A stretch of DNA of 64,000 bases from CAVXGU01 sp963761615. GTDB taxonomy: Bacteria; Acidobacteriota; Vicinamibacteria; Vicinamibacterales; CAVVIG01. The translations under genes and the position numbers were made by a program. The notes under the pieces were generated by a model that did no database searches, had not been told where the DNA came from, and saw only the letters and a program-made list of their open reading frames with translations. Location of the stretch: NCBI GenBank assembly GCA_963761615.1, contig CAVXGU010000003.1:2108001-2172000 (forward strand), written 5' to 3'. Of this stretch, positions 45,943 to 54,700 are shown one piece after another (within the stretch, counting starts at the first letter, position 1; every line of letters begins with the position of its first letter).

Positions 45943-47162
45943 TCACGCCCCCTTCGAGAAGGGCAACACCTTCACGGTCTTCCCCTTGAGTATCGCCGTC
46001 AGCTTGATGTCCCACCAGTCGAGTGCGGCGCGCTTCTCCGTGTCGTAGCTGTGCCGGTCGTAGACGGCCGTCACGCCCCGCTCGACGTGGTTCAGCAGCT
46101 TGCTGATCGTGAGTCGCGGCACGCCCCCGGAGGCCATGTAGGAGGCTGCGGTCCGCCGAAGGTCGTGGCCCCTGAAGTCGGCGGTCTCGAAAGTCGCTGC
46201 GGCCTCGGCTTGCTGCCGCTTCCCCCTGGCCCCGGCCAGGACGTACAGTGCTCGCTCGCGCGTCTGTTCGGCGGGTTCGGCCTCGTCCTCAGCCCTCTCG
46301 TCCCGCGCCACCTTGAGGGCTTCGACAAGGGCCAGAGCGGACTGGTTGAGCGGCACGCGATGCGCCAGCTTGTTCTTGCTGGTTCCAGCGGGAATGGTCC
46401 ACCAGCCGGCATCGAGATCGACGTCCTGCCATCGCATCGAGGCCACTTCCCCACCGCGCTGCGCGGTCAACAGTCTGAGCTTGTAGTAGGCCGCCATCGG
46501 CGCGTCCAGGGCTTCGAAGGTCTTCCAGAGCCCACGGACTTCCTCCTCGGTCAGGACCCTGTCGCGGGCCTGCTCCTGGCCGGGCCGCGGAATGCGGACC
46601 GCCGGACTCGTGGGCACGAGAATCCCAGTCGAGCGCGAACGAGAAGAGCTTCGAGAATCAACGCCGCCACGCGGTTCGCCCGGATCGGCGCCCCCTCCTC
46701 CGCGATGCCTTCCACCAGGCGCCGGACGTCCTGCCTCGTGATCTCGGCGATGGCCCGGTGGCGCCACTTGGGCAGCACCTTCCGCTCGAGCAGCGTCCGG
46801 TCGGCGCGCCAGCTTCGCTTCCGGGGCTTCGCCCACTTCTCGAGGTACACCTCCGCGAGGTCGCCGATCGTCTCGGCTTTGCGACCGTCCAGCTTGGCCT
46901 GTGCGGGGTCCGCGCCCTTCCCGACGGCGTAGAGCTCGTCCCGGGCGCGATCGCGCGCCTTGGCGAGCGTGAGCACGTCGGCGCTGCCAAGGGTGAGGCG
47001 ACGGAGCCGCCCGTGATGCCGATAGAGCACGCTCCAGCTCTTCGCGCCCTGCGGCGTCACGCGCAGCGCGAGGCCGGGCACGTCGCGGTCGAGGTACTCG
47101 GTGCGCGACCGAGTCGGCTTGACGCTGTCAACGAAACGAGCCGTCAGATTCTTCTTCGGCAT
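45943..47162 (-). pseudogene. Tyrosine-recombinase integrase of the island (two frame breaks)
   Basis: 405 residues after removing two bases. N-terminal arm-binding DUF4102 domain (KNLTARFVDSVKPTRSR, YLDRDVPGLALRVTPQGAKSW), SAM-like core, then catalytic Arg (LTAQRGGEV), HDLRRT and the distal LNHVERGVTAVYDRHSY with Tyr nucleophile. Breaks are GAATC at 46655-46659 and 46620-46624; reading GATC in both gives AALISKLFSFALDWDLVPTSP, the natural linker. The gene lies beside attR and reads inward. Such integrases commonly use tRNA 3' ends. Likely active in the organism. Confidence 0.82.
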
Positions 47163-47236
47163 GCGTCTCGACTCCGGGGCAACAGACCCCTCCGGAGAGG
47201 CTTGGCGACGAACGTCGCATCACGGTGTCTGCTTCT

Positions 47237-47257
47237 GGGGTAACACCGGGGTAACAG
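47237..47257. repeat. Arm-type GGGGTAACA repeats, right end
   Basis: Two GGGGTAACA units in direct orientation, identical over 21 bp to 40484-40504 near the left end. They lie 115 bp inside attR and just upstream of the integrase start, so they could also be integrase autoregulatory sites. Confidence 0.55.
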
Positions 47258-47371
47258 CGCGACGAAAATCGCCGGAACGAGATGCTACGCGAGGAACAGC
47301 CTAAGACGTAGAGAAATTGGAGTTAGCTTGTTCAAATCGTTTCAGGGCGTTTCACCGAAAACCGGCATTTT

Positions 47372-47427
47372 CGTGACTGAAAATCACGGTGTCGACGGTT
47401 CGATTCCGCCCCTCGCCACCATTTCCA
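47372..47427. repeat. Right attachment repeat (attR), 56 bp
   Basis: Perfect copy of the tRNA-Phe 3' part at 40363-40418; without the 5' half it is not a tRNA gene. It marks the outer boundary of the island. Confidence 0.95.
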
Positions 47428-47880
47428 CGTCTTCCACGTCGTTCGCCCGTCGCGCAGAACGTGTCTGCCCTGCCTGAGTTGCGCGTCGAGCAGCGAGACA
47501 CTCCGAACAATTGGCGCGAGTCATCTCCCGATCTTGAGCGCGGCACGCGTTGAGCGCCCCGCCCCATCTGCCGTCGCCGAGTCGGTTGAACAGCTGCCCG
47601 CGCACGGGATCATCTCTGGCGGCCCGTGCTGTGACCGTGCCTTGCAGCGTCTTCGAGATCAATGTCGCCCCGAGATCGGTGTAGCCGCGGACCTTCAGGT
47701 CCGCCAATGCGAAGCCGACCTGAAGGTCGGCCGCTACAGCGAAACGAAAACCGCTCTCTCTAGAGCCTGTAACAAGACCCCGAGCGTCCTCGGGCGGATA
47801 GGTCAACACTACGCGATCCGCACCTTCTGTCCTTCCGTCGTGTCGGCTGGCATCATGGCCACGATGCGCTTGCCGAGGAC
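47428..47880. other. Non-coding segment with REP-like palindrome
   Basis: 453 bp with no supported gene. An imperfect palindrome (left arm 47681-47704, right arm 47714-47737, sharing GACCTTCAGGTC cores) resembles REP-type intergenic repeats. The remaining frames are short and lack ribosome sites. Confidence 0.5.
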
Positions 47881-48399
47881 TCAGAAGCCGAGCGTGTCGT
47901 CGGCCGAGGGGCCGTAGGTCGCGGGCACCGGCACGCCGTTCAAGCGGAGATAGACGCCGAGCTGCGCCCGGTGATGGACGATGTGATTGATGAACATCTC
48001 ACGGTACGCCAGGAAGCGCGTGCCCTCGAAGATCGTCCTGCCCTGAAACGACAGCTTCCACGGCTGCGACCACGCCTCATCGCTCTGGCGCTGAAGCGCG
48101 CCGCGCGCCTTCGCGGCGCCTTCATCGAGAACCCGGACGAGTTGCGCTGCCGACTCGAAGGGCAGCGGCGCGTAGGTGCCCTGGGCGAAGTCCAGCCCTG
48201 GCTCGGTCAGGATGGTCAGGCCGAATGCGGTGAGCTGGGCCACGTGCGGCGCGAGGCGCCCGAGGGGCATCGACTTCGGGTGCGGCGCAAAGTCGCCGAA
48301 GCCGTCCGGCACCCGTTCCAACATCGTGCGGGTCTTCGTCATTTCCGCATCGAATTCGGACAGCAGCAGATCGTTGATGGGCATGGTGTCCCCGCTCAT
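47881..48399 (-). CDS. DinB-family protein
   Basis: 172 residues from ATG 48399, which follows AAGGAGA. Four-helix DinB/YfiT pattern with metal-ligand histidines: LAPHVAQLTAFG, and the terminal MFINHIVHHRAQLGVYLRLNG. The family includes thiol-dependent enzymes and damage-inducible proteins; the substrate here is unknown. First gene after the island. Confidence 0.87.
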   Translation of the reverse strand: MSGDTMPINDLLLSEFDAEMTKTRTMLERVPDGFGDFAPHPKSMPLGRLAPHVAQLTAFGLTILTEPGLDFAQGTYAPLPFESAAQLVRVLDEGAAKARGALQRQSDEAWSQPWKLSFQGRTIFEGTRFLAYREMFINHIVHHRAQLGVYLRLNGVPVPATYGPSADDTLGF

Positions 48400-48531
48400 T
48401 CCGGCTCTCCTTCTCGCGCGAAGCGCGGCAGGACTCTCCTGCCTCCGGTGGATCGGACCAGCGTCGACGTCCCCGGATCGACTGCCACCGTGCTTCGCCG
48501 GCCTCTCCGGAGACCGTTGACGGCGGGGCCC

Positions 48532-49209
48532 TCAGACCAGCGTCAGATCTGCCGACAGCCCGTCGGGCTCCGCCCAGGCCGTGTTCACTCTCGCCTCCGG
48601 CCACTGCACATGGGGCAGCTTCGCGGGATCGGCCGTGTCAGTGAAGCAGTACCCGGAGATCTTCAGATCGACGTAGACGTTGACGACGTACTTCACCCCG
48701 GGCGTCACCTGACCGGTGCGCTGTCTGGTTTCGTTGACGAGTGGATACCCCTCGATCTGCGAGTGATCCCAGACTGTCGTCGAGGCGAACCACGGCTTCG
48801 ACTCGAGCGTCAGCGCCCGGATGACGCGAGCGCCGGACACCTCCTCCTCGACGTCCACCTCCGCGCGGATCGAGAAGGTCGCCCACGCCATCAGCTGATT
48901 CTCGGGTGCCCAGCCCTGCGTGGCGTCCCGCCGCCCCGCGAGGACGCTGGCGTGGCCGTCCACCTTCAGCCGGGCGTCCAGGCGCAGGGTCCGATTCTCC
49001 GTCCCGCGCTCGGCGTCGATGCGAAACGGAAACTTGTAGTAGGAAAACACCTGCGCGCCGGCGCCTCCCCGCTCGAGCCGGAGACCCGCCGTCCCCACGA
49101 CGCGGCACGGCGCCGACCCCGATCCCAGAGCCGTGTGCGCGAGGCGGGGCTGGTCCCCGTGGTAGTGCTGGAACAGTTCCTGAGGCGTGCCGAACACGAT
49201 TGACGGCAT
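48532..49209 (-). CDS. Conserved hypothetical protein, unknown function
   Basis: 225 residues from ATG 49209, preceded by GGAGG. No signal peptide or membrane helix. It is beta-rich (VFSYYKFPFRID, NRTLRLDARLKVDGHASV, LMAWATFSIRAEVDVEEEV) and ends SADLTLV. Not assigned to a family. Transcribed in the same direction as the DinB gene 132 bp downstream. Confidence 0.6.
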   Translation of the reverse strand: MPSIVFGTPQELFQHYHGDQPRLAHTALGSGSAPCRVVGTAGLRLERGGAGAQVFSYYKFPFRIDAERGTENRTLRLDARLKVDGHASVLAGRRDATQGWAPENQLMAWATFSIRAEVDVEEEVSGARVIRALTLESKPWFASTTVWDHSQIEGYPLVNETRQRTGQVTPGVKYVVNVYVDLKISGYCFTDTADPAKLPHVQWPEARVNTAWAEPDGLSADLTLV

Positions 49210-49327
49210 GACGGACCTCCTGCCGCGCACGGCGGCGTGCAACCTGACCGCGTGCGAGCATGCTACACCCGCGGCCAGAAGTCCGCGTTCAACAGGTCCC
49301 CGGCGGTGCCGACCGACGCGCCGGCAC

Positions 49328-49998
49328 CTACCTGTCGTACTTGTCCCACAGCGCGTTGGTGAACTTGTCCGTCGGGTCGAGCCGCCGCTTCAGCGCGAAG
49401 AATTCAGGCGCTCGCGGATATGCCTGCAGAAACTGCGCCCTGGTCGCGTTGAGCTGATACGGAAGATAGTACGAGCCGCCCTGGGAGAGCGACGCATCGA
49501 TCATCTCCCGCGTCCAGACGCCCACCTCCTGCCGCGCGCTGTCGCTCGTGCCCTGCTTGTAATACACGACGAACGCGAAGACCTCCGACCGGGCCCACGC
49601 CAGCAGCGTTCCGGGATCGGCGCCCGGTCGCGGCTGACGTCGACCAGTGACCCGTCGGCCAGCACGATCCGGAAGGACCGGACCGACCGCACGAGCGGAC
49701 CTCGACCGACGTATCGCCCGTGAGCGTTGACCGACAGGGATCCGCCCACCGTGAAGTTCGCATACGTCTGCATGATCGCGACCGCCAGACCGTCCGGATC
49801 GATTCGCTCCTGCACCTGCCGCCAGGTGGCGCCTGCCTGCACGGTGATGGTCCTGTCGCTCGGCCTGTAATCCAGCACGCGATTGAACCGCCGCATGTCG
49901 ATGTGCAGACCGTCCTTCGCCGCGATCTGACCTCCCATGCTGTGGCGGGCGCCGCCGATCGCAATCGGCCCGGCGTGCTCGCGATGACGCCTGGGGCC
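49328..49998 (-). pseudogene. FAD-linked oxidoreductase remnant
   Basis: The 5' part reads GPIAIGGARHSMGGQIAAKDG, VLDYRPSDRTITVQAGATW, VGGSLSVNAHGRYVG, the FAD-binding PCMH fold. It then jumps in another frame to GVWTREMIDASLSQGG, PYQLNATRAQFLQAYP and KRRLDPTDKFTNALWDKY, the C-terminal part of aldonolactone-oxidase-like enzymes. About 200 residues between and the N-terminus are missing. The upstream frame closes at the stop shared with the gene at 50005. A large internal deletion, unlike the single-base breaks elsewhere. Confidence 0.65.
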
Positions 49999-50004
49999 GC
50001 CGGC

Positions 50005-50280
50005 CTAGACGTCGGCGATCACTTCCTTCACCTCGACGCTCTCGACCGTCACCGACGGCGGCGCCGTGGCGCGCACTGCCGCCGCGGCCTCGTCGGCGTT
50101 CTGCTTCGCGCCGAAGATCACGATCGACGTGCCGTGGACGCCGTCAGCGCTTCGCGTCCAGTAGCCCTTCACGAGCCCCGGCATCTGCTTGACGCGAGGC
50201 ACGGTCTGCTCCCGCAGCAGCTTCAGCGTGGCGTCGGCCTGGCCTTTCGCAATGGTCGCGTTGACGATGACGGCGTACAT
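50005..50280 (-). CDS. Dimeric alpha/beta-barrel (ABM-like) protein
   Basis: 91 residues from ATG 50280, preceded by AGGAGG. The pattern YAVIVNATIAKGQADATLKLL, VKQMPGLVKGYWTR and TSIVIFGAKQNADEAAAAV is that of small dimeric ferredoxin-fold proteins (ABM/YdhR-like). Function unknown. It lies just upstream of the oxidoreductase remnant. Confidence 0.7.
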   Translation of the reverse strand: MYAVIVNATIAKGQADATLKLLREQTVPRVKQMPGLVKGYWTRSADGVHGTSIVIFGAKQNADEAAAAVRATAPPSVTVESVEVKEVIADV

Positions 50281-50511
50281 GCGGCCTCCTGAGTCTGACG
50301 GAATGGATGGACGGGCGGTGTGTTCGAGGCCCTCACACTACTCGCAAGACGGGTCCCTTTTCAATCAGCGAGACACTCGCTCGTCGAGTACAGTGGGACT
50401 CTTCGCTCGAGATCATTCGTTCGCGCTCGAGCATCGTCGTCGACGATTGCGAGATCCGGCCGGGCGCGAGACGCTCGAGGCGACTGCCTGGCCCCACCAA
50501 GGAGGTACGCG

Positions 50512-50757
50512 ATGGGACTTCTGACCTGGATTGTCGTCGGTCTGATCGCCGGATGGCTCGCCGGTACCGTCATGAAGGGCGGCGGCTACGGCATCCTCGT
50601 CGATATCCTGCTCGGCATGCTCGGCGGCGTCGTCGGCGGCCGTCTCTTCGGATGGCTCGGCATCTGGCCGGGAGGGGGCCTCATCGGCTCGATTCTCGTC
50701 GCCTTCGTGGGGGCGGTGATCCTCGTCTGGATCACCCGGCTCCTGAAGCGGGTGTGA
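50512..50757 (+). CDS. GlsB/YeaQ/YmgE stress-response membrane protein
   Basis: 81 residues with three helices and Gly zipper stretches: WIVVGLIAGWLAGTVMKGGG, ILLGMLGGVVGGRLFGWLG and IGSILVAFVGAVILVWITRL. Start ATG 50512 is 9 bp past GGAGG. Transglycosylase-associated family, often induced by stationary phase or acid. It is part of a row of short genes before the glucan synthase. Confidence 0.9.
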   Translation: MGLLTWIVVGLIAGWLAGTVMKGGGYGILVDILLGMLGGVVGGRLFGWLGIWPGGGLIGSILVAFVGAVILVWITRLLKRV

Positions 50758-50875
50758 GCCGGGGTGTGCTCTTTTGAACAGCCGACGACCGGGAGCACGG
50801 CCTATGCTGCGGTGTGGACAGCGGTGGCTGGTCCGCTGTCCCGCCTCCCAACGGACGCTCGATTCAGGAGAATTC

Positions 50876-51043
50876 ATGTCGGAACGCAACGGCGATCGCG
50901 CGCGATTTCAGAAGGACCGGCGACGCAAGATGCTTCGTCGGGCGCGCATCCGGTCGATGGTGGCCGCGCGGGCGCCTGGCGCCTCGACCCTTCGTGTCCC
51001 GGCTGATGCCCGACCCGTGCGCCCGGGGTCGAACGACGATTGA
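50876..51043 (+). CDS. Small Arg-rich hypothetical protein
   Basis: 55 residues beginning MSERNGDRARFQKDRRRKML and ending RPGSNDD, with a strong AGGAG site 5 bp before the ATG. It is strongly basic. No family recognised; it may bind nucleic acid or be a small stress protein. Confidence 0.5.
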   Translation: MSERNGDRARFQKDRRRKMLRRARIRSMVAARAPGASTLRVPADARPVRPGSNDD

Positions 51044-51158
51044 CCCGGTCGGGCCCATCCGCCGGTGTGCAATTTCGAACAGCGCGGCGCAGCCGGGCGG
51101 CGTACGATTCTCAAGATGACACGCCCCTGACGGGGTGGAGAAAGCAGGCAATCAAGTG

Positions 51159-51371
51159 CTGAAGAACATGACGCGCTCCAAGCTCATCCTGGCCTGGTTC
51201 GCGGCCGTGGCGCTGATGATCGCGACGATCGTGGTGTTCGGTGTGACGATGACGGTCGCCACGGGCGTGATGCTCGCGGCCCTCTCCCTCGTCCCGCCGG
51301 GGATCATCGTCGCGTTGTGGCCGGCCGCCCCGTCGCAGACGATCGCCGACGTACTCCGGAACAACCCCTGA
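51159..51371 (+). CDS. Small two-helix membrane protein
   Basis: 70 residues from GTG 51159 (an ATG at 51168 is also possible). Two helices (LILAWFAAVALMIATIVVFG; TGVMLAALSLVPPGIIVALW) and a polar tail. Family not recognised, though the end (P.QTIADVLRNNP) recurs in small hypothetical proteins of this kind. Upstream GGAGAAAGCAGG gives a plausible ribosome site. Confidence 0.6.
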   Translation: MKNMTRSKLILAWFAAVALMIATIVVFGVTMTVATGVMLAALSLVPPGIIVALWPAAPSQTIADVLRNNP

Positions 51372-51415
51372 CCGGCGCACGGCTGGCGGCGGACGCCCCG
51401 CTCCCCTCGCGCCTC

Positions 51416-51598
51416 GTGAGCCACTCGAGCCGCGTCTCGATCCTGCGCGAACTTGTCGCGGCGCTGGACCGCCGACGACCGCGGGTCGATCACCCCGGTG
51501 AGCCGTCAATCGCCCGCGACTCCGCGGAGCTCAGAGCCCTCGCCCTCGAACAGATCGCCGCGCTCGACGAGGAGTCCCGGCTCGAAGGCTCCGGGTAG
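51416..51598 (+). CDS. Small hypothetical protein
   Basis: 60 residues from GTG 51416: SHSSRVSILRELVAALDRR, then ARDSAELRALALEQIAALDE. Helical and charged. Its reading frame overlaps nothing. Evidence is limited to codon use and position between two clear genes. Confidence 0.35.
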   Translation: MSHSSRVSILRELVAALDRRRPRVDHPGEPSIARDSAELRALALEQIAALDEESRLEGSG

Positions 51599-51723
51599 AG
51601 CCGGAACTTTCTCTTCGACGAGGCCCCAGTGTCAATTTTGCGTCCTGAACCTGCCGTCCCCACCCGTGCCGGCCGCGCCTGGTCCGTCGCGGCCACGACC
51701 CTGGTCTGCACGCTGACGGTGTC

Positions 51724-54700
51724 GTGAGGGTCCGCTGGCCCGGGCGACGGCCCCGCGCGGTCGAAGAACCGCTGCGGGACGCACTCCTGAGCATCGAGGG
51801 ACTCGAGGAGCGGGCGCGCGCCCTGGCGGCCGGCTTCACGATCGACCCAATCCGCGCCGCCGGTCAGAGGACACCTTTCCGCGATTCGAGGACAACGCCC
51901 GCGTCCTCCGCCGCGCGTACCGGACGCTGGCCGACGATGTGCGCATGGGCCACTTCGTCGTGGCCGCCGCGGACGAGCTGCTCAACAACTTCCACCTGAT
52001 CACGGCCGAGCTGACCGACATCCCTCGCAACCTCCCGCGCACCTACGGGCGCACCCTGCCGAGACTCGCCGCACCGGAGCAGGGCGGGCACGCGCGCGTC
52101 TACGCCATCGCGGTCGAGCTGGTCCGTCACCGCGACAGCCGGCTCGATCGCCAGGCGCTGATTCACTTCCTCGAGGCCTACCAGCGCATCGCGCCGCTCA
52201 CGCTGGGCGAGCTCTGGGCCTGGCCGAGCATGTTGAAGCTGGCGCTCGTCGAGAACCTCCGGCGGCTCGCCGAGGAGCTGCTGTCGGCCCGCGCCGCGCG
52301 CCTGGCCGCCGACCGCTACGTGTCGGCAGCCGATCGCGACGGACGCGCCGGCGCCGCGTCGGCAGAGCCGGCCTTCATCGTCCAGGTGCTGCATCGCGTT
52401 CGCGAGTACGGGCTGCGGCTGGCCGCCGTTCGTCTGGCCGTGGACGACGACCTCGCGTCGCGACACACGACCGCGGAGGAGGCCGTGCGGGGCGAACATC
52501 AGCGCCAGGGCCTGGCGCAGGTCTCGGTGGCGAACGCCGTCGCGAGTCTCCGGTTGTGCGCGACGCTCGACTGGCCGGCGTTCGTCGAGACGGTCAGCCT
52601 CGTCGAACAGACGCTGCGCCGGGATCCCGCCGGCATCTACGGGCGGATGGACTTCCTGAGCCGGGACGCCGTGCGCCACGCCGTCGAAGATCTCGCCACG
52701 CCGAGCGGCGAAGGCCAGCTCCGCGTGGCGCTGAAGGCCATCGAGTCGGCAAGGCAGGCGTCGGGCGATTCGGGATCCTCGCCGGCCGCCCACGTCGGCT
52801 ACCACCTCGTGGGCGCGGGCCGCGTGCCGCTCGAAGTGGACCTCGCCTACCGTCCACGCGGGGCGCTCCGGGCTCGCCGCGTCCTGTTGGCGCACGCGTC
52901 GGAACTCTACCTCGGCGCCATCGCGACCCTGACCGGGCTCCTGCTGATCGCCGCCGTCCTCTACGTCGCGGACGCGGGGGGAGGTCCGGCGCTCTGGCTG
53001 GCCGCCGCGCTTCTCGCGGCGCTGCCGGCCAGCGCGCTGGCGGTCGCCGGCGTGCAGTGGGCGGTCGTCCGAGCCGTCGGCCCCCGACGCCTGCCGCGGC
53101 TGGATTTCTCGGGCGGCATTCCCGAGGAGGCCCGGACGATGGTCATCGTCCCCACGATCTTCAGGAGCCTCGAAGATGTCGACGCGCTCCTCGAACACGT
53201 CGAGGTGCTCGCGCTGGGCAACCTCGATCGGTACATCCACTTCGCGATCCTGAGCGATTTCGTCGACGCCAGCACGCCCGACGGCCAGGGCGATGCGGCA
53301 ATCCTGGCGCGCGCGCGCGACGGGGTGATCGCCCTCAATCAGCGGTTCGGCGCCGGCCACGCGGACCGGTTCTTCCTGTTTCACCGGGACCGCCAGTGGA
53401 ACGCCCGCGAGCAGGCGTGGATCGGCTGGGAGCGCAAGCGCGGCAAGATCGAGGAGTTCAACCGGCTGCTGCGCGGCGCGACCGACACGAGCTTCTCGAC
53501 CCAGGTCGGCGTCCTGAACCTGCTCCCGACGGTCCGCTACTGCCTCACGCTGGACTCCGACACGCGGCTGCCGCGCGACGCGGCCAGGCGCCTCATCGGC
53601 ATCATCAGCCATCCGCTGAACCGGCCGCGGTTCGACCCGCGCCTCGGCCGTGTGACGGCCGGCTACGGGATCCTCCAGCCGCGGGTGAGCGTGACCATGG
53701 CCAGCGCGGCCGGGTCGCTGTTCGCGCGCACCTACGCCGGGCACACCGGCGTGGATCCGTACACCACCGCCGTCTCCGACGTGTACCAGGACCTGTTCGG
53801 CGAGGGCATCTTCACCGGCAAGGGCCTCTACGACGTCGACGCGTTCGCCGCGGCACTCGATCATCGCGTGCCGGAGAACGCGTTGCTGTCGCACGACCTC
53901 TTCGAGGGCATCTACGCGCGCACGGCGCTCGTGACGGACGTCGAGGTCGTCGACGACTACCCCTCCAGCGTCCTGGCGCACGCGCGCCGGCAGCATCGCT
54001 GGGTGCGAGGCGACTGGCAGATCCTGTGGTGGCTGTTTCCCTTCGTCCCGTCGCGCCGCGGCATCACCCGGAACCGCCTCCCGATGATCGCCCGGTGGAA
54101 GATCCTCGACAATCTGCGGCGGAGCCTGCTCCCGCCCGCCACCGTCCTGCTGCTCGTGCTCGGCTGGACGGCACTGCCGGGCCGACCGTGGGTCTGGACC
54201 GCCCTCGCGCTGGCGGCGCTCGCAGGACCGCTGGTCGCGCCGCTCTTCACGGTCCTGCGGGGACCGCGGCCAGGGCGGTCCTGGAACCTCCTGCTGCGCA
54301 CGGTCGCCGAGGACACGAGCACGGCCGCCGCGCGGTGCGGGCTGCAGCTCGCCTTCATGGCCAACGAGGCGTGCGAACGCCTCCATGCCGTTGGCGTCAC
54401 CCTGATCCGTCTGGGCGTCACGCGCCGAACGCTGCTCGAGTGGGAAACCGCAGCCGCGAGCACGGCGCGCGGCGGCCAGCCCCGGCTCCGCGGCTTCGTC
54501 CGCGACATGCGCGCGGGATTGCTGCTGTCGCTGGGGATTCTCGCCCTCGTCGGGGTCGTCCGTCCCGCGGCATGGCCCGTGGCGGCGCCCCTCCTCGCGG
54601 CCTGGGTCTGCGCCCCGTGGATCGCCTATGCGGTCAGCCGGCCCCTGCCCAGGCTTCTGGCTGCGCTCGCGCCCGCCGATCGCGCCTACCTCCTGAGGGT

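Larger units (their letters stand above)
40363..47427. mobile_element. 7.0-kb integrative island at tRNA-Phe
   Basis: The unit runs from the attachment repeat in tRNA-Phe to its perfect copy, with a period of 7,009 bp. It holds an integrase beside the distal repeat, paired GGGGTAACA arm-type sites inside both ends, three cargo genes (unknown, DUF429, SIR2), a secreted protein and two toxin-antitoxin loci, one decayed. Codon use and base composition are visibly less GC-rich than the flanking core genes. No conjugation, replication or capsid genes are seen, so movement would need outside help. Confidence 0.9.

Noticed and set aside
47372..47427. A second tRNA-Phe gene
   Set aside because: Only the 3' part is present; it lacks the acceptor 5' strand and D-arm, so it is the attR copy.
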